Source of the DNA: BOG-908 sp963850605
GTDB taxonomy: Bacteria > Pseudomonadota > Alphaproteobacteria > Acetobacterales > Acetobacteraceae
Reading direction: 5' to 3'
Length of the DNA: 64,000 nucleotides
Assembly: GCA_963850605.1 (NCBI GenBank)
Contig: CAWKLX010000007.1
Location: 310,001-374,000 of the forward strand
Shown here: in pieces, positions 35,228-43,915 of the stretch
Layout: every line of letters starts with the position of its first letter
Numbering within the stretch: position 1 is the first letter of the stretch
Notes under the pieces: generated by a model
Told to the model about the DNA's origin: nothing
Database searches by the model: none
Seen by the model: the letters and a program-made list of their open reading frames with translations, nothing else
Made by a program: the position numbers and the translations under genes

Positions 35228-35800
35228 CTACTTCGCAGTCCAGGTCAGTGTGACACCCAGGAGCCGTCCCTGGAACGCCTGTGCGACGGACCCGCTTTGA
35301 AATCCATGCTCCACGGAGCCGCTGATTTCACCGCTGCCGATCCCGTAGTTCACGCCGCCCTTTCCACCCACCGTCACCTTGTTGGTCGGGCTGTTCGATG
35401 TATCGGTTTCGGCCGCCCTGACCGGTGACACCTGAAAGAGCACCCTGGGTGCCGTCAGACGGCCGAAGCGGGCAGATTGCATCAGAAGGCTGGGACTTTC
35501 CGGATTGCTGCTGGCTCCGGCTGCCGACTTCGTGCCGACAACCGTCAGCGCGCCGCCACGCATGTCCACCATGACCTTGGGAAAGATGATCGCGCCCTGC
35601 TCGTTGACGGTTTTCAGGTCGCCGACCCGCGTTTTCTTCCAATCGTAGATGATCGCGCCGTCGTAATCGGACAGGCCGATATCCCAAAGATAGTTGCCGA
35701 GGACACCCCAATCGGTGCCGTCATCCACCCACACCTGAAGGTTGACCGGTCGCAAATGTCCGCGGATGGCTGGATCTTTGGTCAGAGCGGTATCGCTCAT
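35228..35800 (-). CDS. Unrecognised T6SS-operon protein (190 aa)
   Basis: A 190-residue protein with no signal peptide. Segments: PVNLQVWVDDGTDWGVLGNY, WDIGLSDYDGAIIYDWKKTR, and a Gly/Ser-rich beta-type C-terminal half (KVTVGGKGGVNYGIGSGEIS, GRLLGVTLTWTAK). The overall impression is of a beta-rich fold, possibly secreted through Hcp or a structural partner, but I recognise no family. Its gene is separated from hcp by 128 bases that hold a perfect 15-bp hairpin, and it begins the three-gene set hcp-190-167-259 before vgrG. Confidence 0.55.
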   Translation of the reverse strand: MSDTALTKDPAIRGHLRPVNLQVWVDDGTDWGVLGNYLWDIGLSDYDGAIIYDWKKTRVGDLKTVNEQGAIIFPKVMVDMRGGALTVVGTKSAAGASSNPESPSLLMQSARFGRLTAPRVLFQVSPVRAAETDTSNSPTNKVTVGGKGGVNYGIGSGEISGSVEHGFQSGSVAQAFQGRLLGVTLTWTAK

Positions 35801-35878
35801 CGTGCACTCCCATCAGTCGCCGGAATATGCCTTGGCGCGGGGCCAGGTGTCTGAAATGTGTCGGGATGCAAAGCGACG

Positions 35879-35915
35879 CGGTGGCATCACGCGGTTCGCG
35901 CGCGTGATGCCACCG
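35879..35915. terminator. Perfect 15-bp hairpin downstream of hcp
   Basis: CGGTGGCATCACGCG (35879-35893) pairs exactly with CGCGTGATGCCACCG (35901-35915) around a 7-base loop. It starts 14 bases after the hcp stop codon on the minus strand. There is no clear T-tract, so it may be a partial terminator or an mRNA-stabilising hairpin that lets hcp be expressed above the genes behind it. Confidence 0.65.
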
Positions 35916-35928
35916 TCCGGATCGGAGC

Positions 35929-36414
35929 TTAGGTGGACTGGGCAGACGCCTGGTTGTAGCTGGCGCGCGACACTGTCGGGCTGCCGGTGGCGTCTTCCTT
36001 GGTGTAGTTCACGTTTTTTTGCGTGAAGTTCAGGGTCAGCGTCTCCGTCGGGCGATCGCCGCTCGATCCGGCGGTGAAGCCTGAGATGATCGTGTTCTGC
36101 AGGATATATTGGCAATAGACCTTGCCCGGGTTGCCGGTGTTGACCAGGTCGATGGTTGCCGTCATCGGCTGCTTGCCGGAGGTGGCGGCCTGATACAGGG
36201 CCGCGTGCGAGCTGTCGCTGATCTTGGTCAGTGTCACCTCGGAAAGGTTCGGCTCCGACGCTTCGCGGTTGGCCGACGCACCCACCGTGGTGCTGACATT
36301 TCGGTTGACGGACCAGTGCATCGACGTGATGTCCATCCAGCCCTGGTGGTCTGTCTGGGTGGCGTCGCCGGTGATGGGCTGTTCGCCGCCGGTAAGCTGC
36401 AAGTAGATCGGCAT
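35929..36414 (-). CDS. hcp: T6SS tube protein Hcp (TssD)
   Basis: A 161-residue Hcp: it forms hexameric rings that stack into the T6SS inner tube and carry effectors. The family start MPIYLQLTGGEQPITGD, the ITSMHWSVNRNVS strand, LTKISDSSHAALYQA, and the C-terminal TETLTLNFTQKNVNY are typical. Length is normal and no toxin extension is present. AAGGAT lies 7-8 bases before the ATG. It follows tssH by 103 bases and precedes a strong hairpin, which suggests separate, high expression of this gene within the operon. Confidence 0.93.
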   Translation of the reverse strand: MPIYLQLTGGEQPITGDATQTDHQGWMDITSMHWSVNRNVSTTVGASANREASEPNLSEVTLTKISDSSHAALYQAATSGKQPMTATIDLVNTGNPGKVYCQYILQNTIISGFTAGSSGDRPTETLTLNFTQKNVNYTKEDATGSPTVSRASYNQASAQST

Positions 36415-36517
36415 ATTAAGAAATCCTTTCTGGCTCGTGACGCCTCGATGGCGCCGTCAGGTCGGGCGGCCGCTGCGCATACGTCGCGCCGCGATCGCCA
36501 TGCGTGCGGGGCTGGCG

Positions 36518-39145
36518 CTAGTCGCTTGCCTCCACGGTCTCTACGGGTGCCCCGGGCGAAGGTTCCGGGGTGGTGGCCGGGACGGATTGTGTCAAAACAA
36601 AACGCCCGTCTTCACCGAGCGACACGCGCAGCAGGCTGGTGCGCACCCCGCCGCCAAGCCGCTCGAGGAAATGGCGCGAGAGCAGCGGCAGCAGCTCCCG
36701 CGAAATCATTTGTTCTACGGCGCGCGCGCCGATTTCCGTGCCGCGGGCGCGGGCCGCGACATCGGCCACCAGCGCCGGGTCGAAGGTCAGCTGCGCGCCG
36801 TATGTCTCTTCGGCGCGTGCGCGCACGCGGTCAAGCTGCATGCGCACGACTTTCGCGAAAGTGTCATCGGACAGCGGAAGATACGGCACGACAACGACGC
36901 GGCCCAGGAACGCCGGTTTGAACACTTTCAAAAGTTCCGGCCGCAAAACCGTCTCGAGGCCGGCCGCGTCGGGCATTGTCTCCGGATCGGCGGCAAGCGA
37001 GGCGATGAGGTCGGATCCGACATTGGCGGTGAGCAGGATGGTGGTATGGCGGAAATCGATGTCGCGCCCTTCTCCGTCGCGCAGGATTCCGCGGTCGAAC
37101 ACGTTGTAGAAAATGTCCTGAACGCCGGGATGGGCTTTTTCGACTTCGTCGAGCAGCAGCACGCCGTGCGGGCGGCGCCGTACGGCTTCGGTCAGCACGC
37201 CGCCTTCGCCGTAGCCGACATAGCCGGGCGGGGAGCCGACCAGCATGCTGACCTTGTGCTCCTCCTTGAACTCCGAGAGGTTGACGGTCGACAGGCTTTG
37301 CGGGCCGCCGTAGAGCTGTTCGGCGAGTGCGACGGCGGTTTCCGTCTTGCCGACCCCGCTGGTGCCGACGAGCAGGAACACGCCGACCGGCTTGCGCGGG
37401 TCCGCCAGGCCGGCGCGCGAGATCTGCACGGCGTCGGCGATCATGCGCAGCGCGTGGTCCTGGCCGATGACGCGCTGGCGCAGGGCTGCTTCCAGCGAGA
37501 GCACGCTGTCGATGTCGCTGGCCAGCATGCGGCCGACGGGGATGCCGGTCCAGCGGGTGACGATTCCGGCGACCGCGTCACGATCGACGCAGCGCGGCAC
37601 CATCGGCTGTTCGCCTTGCAGGGCCGCCAGCTTATTCCGCAGATCGGCCGTATCGGTGCCGGCCGCCTCCGACGCCTCAATCTCGGCAACCAGCGCGCAT
37701 TCGGCCTGCCATTGAGCACGCAGCGCGTCGGCCTCGGCGCGGGTGCGCGTGATGTCCGCCTCGACAGTGGCGATGCGGTCGCCGAGCCTTTCGCGGGTGA
37801 CGGAGGCGAGTTCGGCGTTCAAACGCTCGAGCCGCCGCTCCGCATCCTCCAGTGCCGCCGGTGATGTCGTGCGCGCGATGGCTACCGAGGCGCAAGCCGT
37901 GTCCAGCAGGCTCACGCATTTGTCGGGCAGTTGGCGGGCCGGAATGTAGCGGGCCGACAGGCGGACCGCGCCATCCAGCGCTTCCTCCAGGATCGTCACG
38001 CCGTGGTGTTTTTCGAGCGCTGGGACGAGGCCGCGCATCATCGCCACCGCGATGTCGTGCTCCGGCTCGTCCACCTTCACGGTCTGGAAACGGCGGGTCA
38101 GGGCCGCGTCGCGCTCGAAGTATTTTTTGTATTCGGCCCAGGTGGTGGCCGCGATGGTGCGCAGCTCGCCGCGCGCCAGTTCCGGCTTGATAAGGTTGGC
38201 GGCATCGCCCTGGCCGGCGGCACCGCCGGCGCCGATCAGCGTGTGGGCTTCGTCGATGAACAGGATGATCGGCACGGAGGAGGCTTTGACGTCGGCGATC
38301 ACGCCTTTCAGCCGCGTTTCGAATTCGCCGCGGGCGCTGGCGCCGGCCTGCAGCAGGCCGAGGTCGAGGGTGCGGACCGAAACGCCGCGCAGGGCGGGTG
38401 GCACGTCGCCGGCGGCAACCCGCATGGCGAAGCCCTCGACAATGGCGGTCTTGCCGACGCCGGCCTCGCCGACCAGGATGGGGTTGTTCTGCCGGCGGCG
38501 CGACAGGATGTCGATCACCTGGCGTATCTCGCTGTCGCGCCCCACGATCGCGTCGATCTTTTGTGCGCGTGCCTGGGCGGTCAGGTCGATGGTGTATTTT
38601 TCGAGCGACGCGCCAGCCTGGGCCCGGCCGGCGGCCAGCCCGCCAGCCGCCTCGTCCAGGGCCGGGCCGGGGCGGCGGGCGCCATCGGGCGAGGACCAGC
38701 CAGCGGCGGCCGCGTCCAGGCGTTGCGTGTCGATACGGGCGAGCAGCGGGGAGAGATCGTGGGCCACCGCGCGCAGGGTGGATTCGCCGAACAAGGCCGC
38801 CAGCAGATCCAGCTCGCCGATGGCGGACCGGCCGCCCTGCAAGGAGGCGACCAGCCAGGCCTCGCGCAACCAGGTGATCAGCACCGGCTCTAGCGCGGGC
38901 GCGCCCGCAGCACCCCTGGGAAGCCGGTCCAGCACCTGGGTCAGGTCTGCCGTCAGCCGGCCGAGCTCCACCTGCTGGCCGAGTTCGGCGGCCAGCGGCC
39001 CCGGCTGTTCCAAGAGACGTCGCAGCCAATGGGCCACGCCGATGGAGGCGTGCGTGTTGGCCAGTGCCAAGCCCGCCGCGCCCTCGAGCGCTGCGCGAGG
39101 CGATGGCTCGAGCGAGCCAACAAGTGTCCGCAGATCGATTGTCAC
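36518..39145 (-). CDS. tssH: T6SS sheath-disassembly ATPase ClpV (TssH)
   Basis: An 875-residue AAA+ ATPase of the ClpB/ClpV type that disassembles the contracted TssB/TssC sheath. The N-terminal double-Clp domain (to ~160) is followed by AAA1 (GEAGVGKTAIVEGFA, FIDEAHTLIG), a coiled-coil middle domain (AALEDAERRLERLNAELASV), AAA2 (GTSGVGKTETAVALAEQL, LLLDEVEKAHP, NVFDRG) and a C-terminal domain. GTG 39145 gives VTIDLRTLVGSLEP, the usual ClpV start, with GGGGT upstream; the open frame extends 34 codons further but lies in the divergent promoter region. It begins the minus-strand T6SS operon, back-to-back with tssA. Confidence 0.94.
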   Translation of the reverse strand: MTIDLRTLVGSLEPSPRAALEGAAGLALANTHASIGVAHWLRRLLEQPGPLAAELGQQVELGRLTADLTQVLDRLPRGAAGAPALEPVLITWLREAWLVASLQGGRSAIGELDLLAALFGESTLRAVAHDLSPLLARIDTQRLDAAAAGWSSPDGARRPGPALDEAAGGLAAGRAQAGASLEKYTIDLTAQARAQKIDAIVGRDSEIRQVIDILSRRRQNNPILVGEAGVGKTAIVEGFAMRVAAGDVPPALRGVSVRTLDLGLLQAGASARGEFETRLKGVIADVKASSVPIILFIDEAHTLIGAGGAAGQGDAANLIKPELARGELRTIAATTWAEYKKYFERDAALTRRFQTVKVDEPEHDIAVAMMRGLVPALEKHHGVTILEEALDGAVRLSARYIPARQLPDKCVSLLDTACASVAIARTTSPAALEDAERRLERLNAELASVTRERLGDRIATVEADITRTRAEADALRAQWQAECALVAEIEASEAAGTDTADLRNKLAALQGEQPMVPRCVDRDAVAGIVTRWTGIPVGRMLASDIDSVLSLEAALRQRVIGQDHALRMIADAVQISRAGLADPRKPVGVFLLVGTSGVGKTETAVALAEQLYGGPQSLSTVNLSEFKEEHKVSMLVGSPPGYVGYGEGGVLTEAVRRRPHGVLLLDEVEKAHPGVQDIFYNVFDRGILRDGEGRDIDFRHTTILLTANVGSDLIASLAADPETMPDAAGLETVLRPELLKVFKPAFLGRVVVVPYLPLSDDTFAKVVRMQLDRVRARAEETYGAQLTFDPALVADVAARARGTEIGARAVEQMISRELLPLLSRHFLERLGGGVRTSLLRVSLGEDGRFVLTQSVPATTPEPSPGAPVETVEASD

Positions 39146-39379
39146 GCCAAGACCCCCTGAACCCGACGGCCGCCTGGCGCGTCGCATGGCTGTCGCGCAA
39201 GCCGATGCATTCCGACACCAAACAGAAAACCCGCCTGCTGTATCCACGTTTCACGCATAGGTGAACCGATCTAGCTCTCGCACCCGCCACGCACGAAGGC
39301 GTGATGATGCGGCGGGGCAAGCGCCGGCTCGTTGTGATAACGTAAGCGTTCAGTGCGGCACGGGAGGGCCACGGCGGGC
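39146..39379. promoter_or_regulatory. Divergent control region of the two T6SS operons
   Basis: 234 bases between the tssH start (minus) and tssA start (plus) with no convincing gene. Promoters for both operons should lie here. I could not identify a confident -35/-10, -24/-12 or operator motif by eye. The tssA ATG at 39380 has GGAGGG about 14-19 bases upstream. Confidence 0.4.
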
Positions 39380-40447
39380 ATGGTTCTTGACGTTGACGCA
39401 TTGCTGCGGCCGATCGACGGCGAGCATCCCGCCGGCCCCGACCTGCGCCAGGCGAATGGCGGGATGTACTACCGCATCAAGGATGCCCGCTCGACGGCGC
39501 GCATCGCCGAACGCCAGGCCGACGCGGAAGCCGAGCGTGGCTCGCTGGTGCCGGAATGGCGGACCATCCTGGATTTGTCGCAAGAGGTGCTGGGCACGCA
39601 GAGCAAGGATTTGGAGGTTGCGTGCTGGATGACCGAGGCGGCGTTGCGCATCCACGGTTTCGCCGGGCTGCGCGACTGTTTCGCTGTCCTGGACGGGCTG
39701 GTGGAGCGGTTTTGGGAACTCTGCACTCGATTGACGCCGAGGATGTTTCGGCCAAGGTGGCGCCACTGACCGGTCTGAACGGCTCGGGCGCGGACGGCGC
39801 GCTGATCCAGCCGCTGCGCCTGGCGCCGCTGACCGCGTCGGCGACGGGCGAGCCGGGCGGGCTATGGCACTATATGGTGCAGCGCAGGCGGGGCCCGGCC
39901 AGCCCGGAGGCAGTGCTGCTGGGGGAGGCCGCGCGGTCCACCAGTGCCGAGATGTTCCGGTCGATCTATCGCGATATCGCCGCCAGCCTGGCCAGCTTCG
40001 CCGCCCTCACCACCCGGCTCGACGCGCTCTGCGGCGACGAAACCCCGCCCTCATCGACGATACGCAACACGCTGATCGAGGCGCAGGACGCGTTGCGGGA
40101 TTTCTCGGGCGTGGATTTCTCGCAGGTCGACACCCAGCCGGTGGCCCAGGCCGAGGCCGAGGCGCCGGTGGTGGCGACGGCGGCACCGGGCGGCGGACGG
40201 CGCTCCGCGGCATGCCGCTCCCGCCCCGCTGCATACGCGCGAGGACGCGTTGCGGGAGCTGGCGCGGATCGCAACGTTTTTTCGTGAGCACGAACCGAAC
40301 TCTCCGACCGCCTACACGCTGCACACCTTGATACGTCGTGCGCGCCTGCCGCTGACCGAGTTGCTCGCCGAGCTCATCCCGGACGAGGCGGTGCGCCGGA
40401 CCTACCTGACCGTGGCCGGCATCGGTGCGGACAGTCTGGAGAAGTAG
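39380..40447 (+). pseudogene. tssA: T6SS protein TssA (ImpA family), two frameshifts
   Basis: About 356 codons (3n) read in three pieces. The N-terminal ImpA domain is clear: LLRPIDGEHPAGPDLRQ, YYRIKDARSTARIAERQADAE, VPEWRTILDLSQEVLGTQSK, VACWMTEAALRIHGFAGLRD. At 39718-39721 one base is missing: FWEL continues in the next frame as LHSIDAEDVSAKVAPLTGLNG. A second, opposite shift lies between about 40170 and 40220, after which the C-terminal domain reads EDALRELARIATFFREHEPN, SPTAYTLHTLIRRARLPL. TssA organises baseplate priming and sheath polymerisation. One deletion plus one insertion in a gene otherwise so well kept points to sequence error. First gene of the plus-strand operon. Confidence 0.82.
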
Positions 40448-40509
40448 GCGCGACTGATACCATCCTTGGCGGCCCTCGGCGCCGCCCACATCACCCGGAG
40501 AGTTGTCAC

Positions 40510-41037
40510 ATGGCGAGCATTCACGAGAAGCTGGAACGGGTTCGGCGCCCCCGGGTGCACATCAAGTATGAGGTGGAGACCGAAGGCGCGCAGGTCGAGA
40601 AGGAGCTGCCGTTCGTGGTGGGCGTGCTTGGGGATTTCTCCGGCCAGCCGACCGAGCCGCTGAAGCCGATGAAGGATCGCAAGTTCGTGCAGATCGACCG
40701 CGACAATTTCGACGACGTGCTGGCGCGCATGACGCCTGGCCTTCGCTTCAGGGCGGAGAACACGCTGAAGGATGACGGCAGCGATCTGGCCGTCGATCTC
40801 AAGTTTCGCAGCATGGACGATTTCGAGCCTGGCGCGGTGGCCCAGCAGATACCGGCGCTGCGCAACCTGCTCGAGAAGCGCAACCAGTTGCGCGACCTGC
40901 TGGCCAAGGCAGACCGGTCGGAGGAGCTCGAATCGTTGCTGGAGCGCATCCTGCAGAGCGACGACGAGCTGAAGCGGCTGGCCGGCGAGTTCGGCCATCG
41001 CACCGAGCCCGCGCCGGCCGCTGGAGAGCCGGCATGA
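40510..41037 (+). CDS. tssB: T6SS sheath protein TssB (VipA)
   Basis: A 175-residue small sheath subunit that pairs with TssC. Signature segments are IHEKLERVRRPRVHIKYEVE, LPFVVGVLGDFSG, DRKFVQIDRDNFDDVLARM and the C-terminal helices (LRNLLEKRNQLRDLLAKADR). Length is normal. The first ~20 residues form the amphipathic helix that in other systems contacts TagJ; a tagJ gene is present in this operon. The ATGA overlap with tssC indicates translational coupling. Confidence 0.96.
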   Translation: MASIHEKLERVRRPRVHIKYEVETEGAQVEKELPFVVGVLGDFSGQPTEPLKPMKDRKFVQIDRDNFDDVLARMTPGLRFRAENTLKDDGSDLAVDLKFRSMDDFEPGAVAQQIPALRNLLEKRNQLRDLLAKADRSEELESLLERILQSDDELKRLAGEFGHRTEPAPAAGEPA

Positions 41038-42524
41038 GCGGCGCGCAGACCGAGGCGCGGGGTGCCGGCGGCGAGCTGACGCAAGGCCCTTCGCTGCTGG
41101 ATCAGGTAATTTCGGTCACGAAGCAGACCGAACCGGATCGTGCGGAGCAATTGCTGCGGACGCTGACGGAGGAGGCGCTATCCGGGACGGTGACGTACAG
41201 CCGCAACCTGACAATCACGATCACCAAGGCGATCGCGCTGCTGGACGCCAAGATGTCCAGACAGTTGGCCGCCGTGATGCACGCGCCGGAATTCGTCAAG
41301 CTGGAGGGCACGTGGCGCGGCCTGAAATATCTGGTGATGAACAGCGAGACCAGCGCCAACCTGAAAATCCGCGTGCTGAACGTGAGCAAGAAGGAGCTTG
41401 GTCGTGACCTGGCGAAAGCGACCGAATTCGACCAGAGCCTAACGTTCAAGACGATCTACGAGAGCGAGTTCGGCACCCCGGGCGGCGAGCCCTATGGCGC
41501 GCTGATCGGCGATTACGAGTTTTCGCGCGGGCAAGAGGATATCGACCTGCTGCGCGGCATGGCCAGCGTCGCGGCCGCCGGCTTCTGCCCGTTCATCTCG
41601 GCAGCCAGCCCGCATCTGTTCGGCTTCAACGATTTTTCCGACCTCGCCAAGCCGCGTGACCTCGAAAAGATTTTCGAGACCATGGAGTATGCCAACTGGC
41701 GTGGTTTCAGGGACAGCGAGGATTCGCGCTTCGTCACCCTGGTGCTGCCGCGCGTGCTGTCCCGCCTGCCGTATGGGCGCGAGACCAAACCGATCGACGA
41801 GTTCGATTACGAGGAGGCGGCGGTCGGCGCCAATGGCAGCGTGGTGGCCCTGCCGCACGACCAGTATTGCTGGATGAACGCGGCCTATGTGATGGGCACG
41901 AAGCTGACCGACGCGTTCGCCAAGAATGGCTGGTGCACGGCGATCCGCGGGGCGGAGAATGGCGGCAAGGTGGAAGCGCTGCCGATGCACGTTTTCTCGA
42001 GCGACGATGGCGACGCGGACCTCAAATGCCCGACCGAGGTGGGCATCACCGACCGGCGTGACAATGAGCTGGCCAAGCTCGGCTTCCTGCCCCTCTGTCA
42101 CTACAAGAACACGGATTATGCCGTGTTTTTCGGCGCGCAGACCACGCACAAGCCGAAAAAATACGATCGCCCGGAGGCGACCGACAACGCGGCGATTTCG
42201 GCGCGCCTGCCCTATCTGATGGCGACATCGCGTTTCGCGCATTATCTGAAGGTGATCGGGCGGGACAAGATCGGGTCGTTCATGGAAGCGACCGAGTGCG
42301 AGGCCTGGCTGAACCGCTGGATACAGAACTACGCGAACTCCAACCAGAATCCCGGCACGGCGATGAAGCTGCAATATCCGTTGCGCGAGGCAAAGGTCAC
42401 GGTGCGCGAGGTCGCTGGGCGGCCGGGTTCCTACAACGCGGTGGCTTGGCTGCGTCCCTGGTTGCAGTTGGAGGAACTGACGACCTCGATGCGCTTGGTG
42501 GCCCGCATCCCCAAGGCGAGCTGA
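41034..42524 (+). CDS. tssC: T6SS sheath protein TssC (VipB)
   Basis: A 496-residue large sheath subunit. Family landmarks: LLDAKMSRQLAAVMHAPEF, LEGTWRGLKYLVMNSETS, LIGDYEFSRGQEDIDLLRGM, PHLFGFNDFSDLAKPRDL, and the C-terminal LEELTTSMRLVARIPK. It forms with TssB the contractile sheath around the Hcp tube. Full length, start overlaps tssB stop. A second, shorter TssC-like gene follows after 10 bases. Confidence 0.97.
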   Translation: MSGAQTEARGAGGELTQGPSLLDQVISVTKQTEPDRAEQLLRTLTEEALSGTVTYSRNLTITITKAIALLDAKMSRQLAAVMHAPEFVKLEGTWRGLKYLVMNSETSANLKIRVLNVSKKELGRDLAKATEFDQSLTFKTIYESEFGTPGGEPYGALIGDYEFSRGQEDIDLLRGMASVAAAGFCPFISAASPHLFGFNDFSDLAKPRDLEKIFETMEYANWRGFRDSEDSRFVTLVLPRVLSRLPYGRETKPIDEFDYEEAAVGANGSVVALPHDQYCWMNAAYVMGTKLTDAFAKNGWCTAIRGAENGGKVEALPMHVFSSDDGDADLKCPTEVGITDRRDNELAKLGFLPLCHYKNTDYAVFFGAQTTHKPKKYDRPEATDNAAISARLPYLMATSRFAHYLKVIGRDKIGSFMEATECEAWLNRWIQNYANSNQNPGTAMKLQYPLREAKVTVREVAGRPGSYNAVAWLRPWLQLEELTTSMRLVARIPKAS

Positions 42525-42534
42525 CCGGCGCCGG

Positions 42535-43914
42535 ATGGGCGGTTCCATCGACCTGGCCGTTGCTGAGGCGCCGCGGGTCAGCCACGACCCGGTCGCCTCC
42601 GCGGAGCTGCTGATTGCCGCCATCGACGGGGCCGTCGGGCGGCAACTCGATGCTGTCCTGCACGCACCGGCCTTCCAGGCGCTGGAGGCGAGCTGGCGCG
42701 GACTGGCGCTGTTGGCGCGTACGGCCGCGCAGTCGCGCCAGGTTCGGCTGCGCGTGCTGAACGCGTCGTGGGCCGAGGTCGCACGCGATCTCGACCAGGC
42801 TGGGGAGTTCGACCAGAGCACGCTGTTCCGGCTGGTGTATGGCGAGGAGATCGGCTCGCCGGGTGGCCTGCCTTTTGGGATAATGGTGGCGGACTTCACC
42901 GTTTCGCACCGCACCGGCGACGGGCGGGGGATTGACGACATCGCGGTGCTGCGCGGGCTGGCCGCGATCGCGGCTGCGGCTTTCTGCCCGATGGTGCTGG
43001 GGGCGGCACCTGCTCTTCTCGGTCTGGAAAGCTATGGCGATATCGGTGCGGGGCTGGAACTGGGCCGCGCGCTGGATGACGTGACGCATGCTCGCTGGCG
43101 TGCGCTGCGGGCGCAGGAGGATACGCGTTTTCTGGGATTGGTGCTGCCGCGCGTGCTGCTGCGGCAGGCCTGGCGTCCGTATGACCGTCGCAGGCTGGAG
43201 CCGTTCCGCTATGCCGAAGATATCGGAGCGAATGGCGAGGGTTTGCTGTGGGGCAACGCAGCGTTCATTCTTGCCGTCGCGGTGATCCGCCGCTTCGACG
43301 AGAGCGGGTGGTTCGCCGATCTGCGCGGGGCGCCGCAGGACCGGGTCTCCGGCGGTCTGGCGCCCGGGTTGCCGCCCTACTGTTTCGACACCGATGCGCA
43401 TGGCCTGGCGTGCCAGCCGCCGCTGGAGGTGCGGGTGACGGGTGTTCAGGAGCAGACGCTGAGCGAACTGGGGCTGGTGGCGGTTTCGGCCGCGCCGTAT
43501 GCGACGACGCTGCTGTTCAACACCAACGCGTCGCTGCATGCGCCGCCCGCCTATGACCGGATCGAGGCGACGTGGAACGCGCGCCTGTCATCCATGCTGC
43601 AATACATGCTCTGCGTTTCGCGGTTTGCGCATTATCTGCTGGTGATGATGCGCGACCGCGTTGGCGCCTATACGACCGCGTCCGAGGTGCAGCGCACGTT
43701 GAATGCGTGGCTGGCGAGCTACTGCCTGGGTTCGGACGGTGCCGCGGACGAGATGCGGGCGCGCTTTCCGCTGCGCGACGCGGGTGTGGAGGTGACCGAT
43801 ATCGCCGGGCGGCCGGGTGCGCTGGGGTGCACCATACGGCTGCAGCCGCATTTCCAGCTCGACAGCATCGCGACCAGTTTTCGGCTGGTGACCACCATGT
43901 CGTCCAGCCGCTAG
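42535..43914 (+). CDS. tssC2: Second TssC-like protein (ImpD type)
   Basis: A 459-residue paralogue of TssC. It keeps the fold (DAVLHAPAFQALEASWRGLA, GLPFGIMVADFTVSH, LLQ-like FAHYLLVMMRDRVGAY, LDSIATSFRLVTTM) but is diverged and lacks the N-terminal ~50 residues of TssC, including the part next to the TssB partner domain. A comparable pair (ImpC and ImpD) is known from rhizobial and Agrobacterium Imp operons. It may be a sheath-end or assembly variant. It follows tssC and precedes tagJ with 1-10 base gaps. Confidence 0.88.
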   Translation: MGGSIDLAVAEAPRVSHDPVASAELLIAAIDGAVGRQLDAVLHAPAFQALEASWRGLALLARTAAQSRQVRLRVLNASWAEVARDLDQAGEFDQSTLFRLVYGEEIGSPGGLPFGIMVADFTVSHRTGDGRGIDDIAVLRGLAAIAAAAFCPMVLGAAPALLGLESYGDIGAGLELGRALDDVTHARWRALRAQEDTRFLGLVLPRVLLRQAWRPYDRRRLEPFRYAEDIGANGEGLLWGNAAFILAVAVIRRFDESGWFADLRGAPQDRVSGGLAPGLPPYCFDTDAHGLACQPPLEVRVTGVQEQTLSELGLVAVSAAPYATTLLFNTNASLHAPPAYDRIEATWNARLSSMLQYMLCVSRFAHYLLVMMRDRVGAYTTASEVQRTLNAWLASYCLGSDGAADEMRARFPLRDAGVEVTDIAGRPGALGCTIRLQPHFQLDSIATSFRLVTTMSSSR

Positions 43915-43915
43915 G

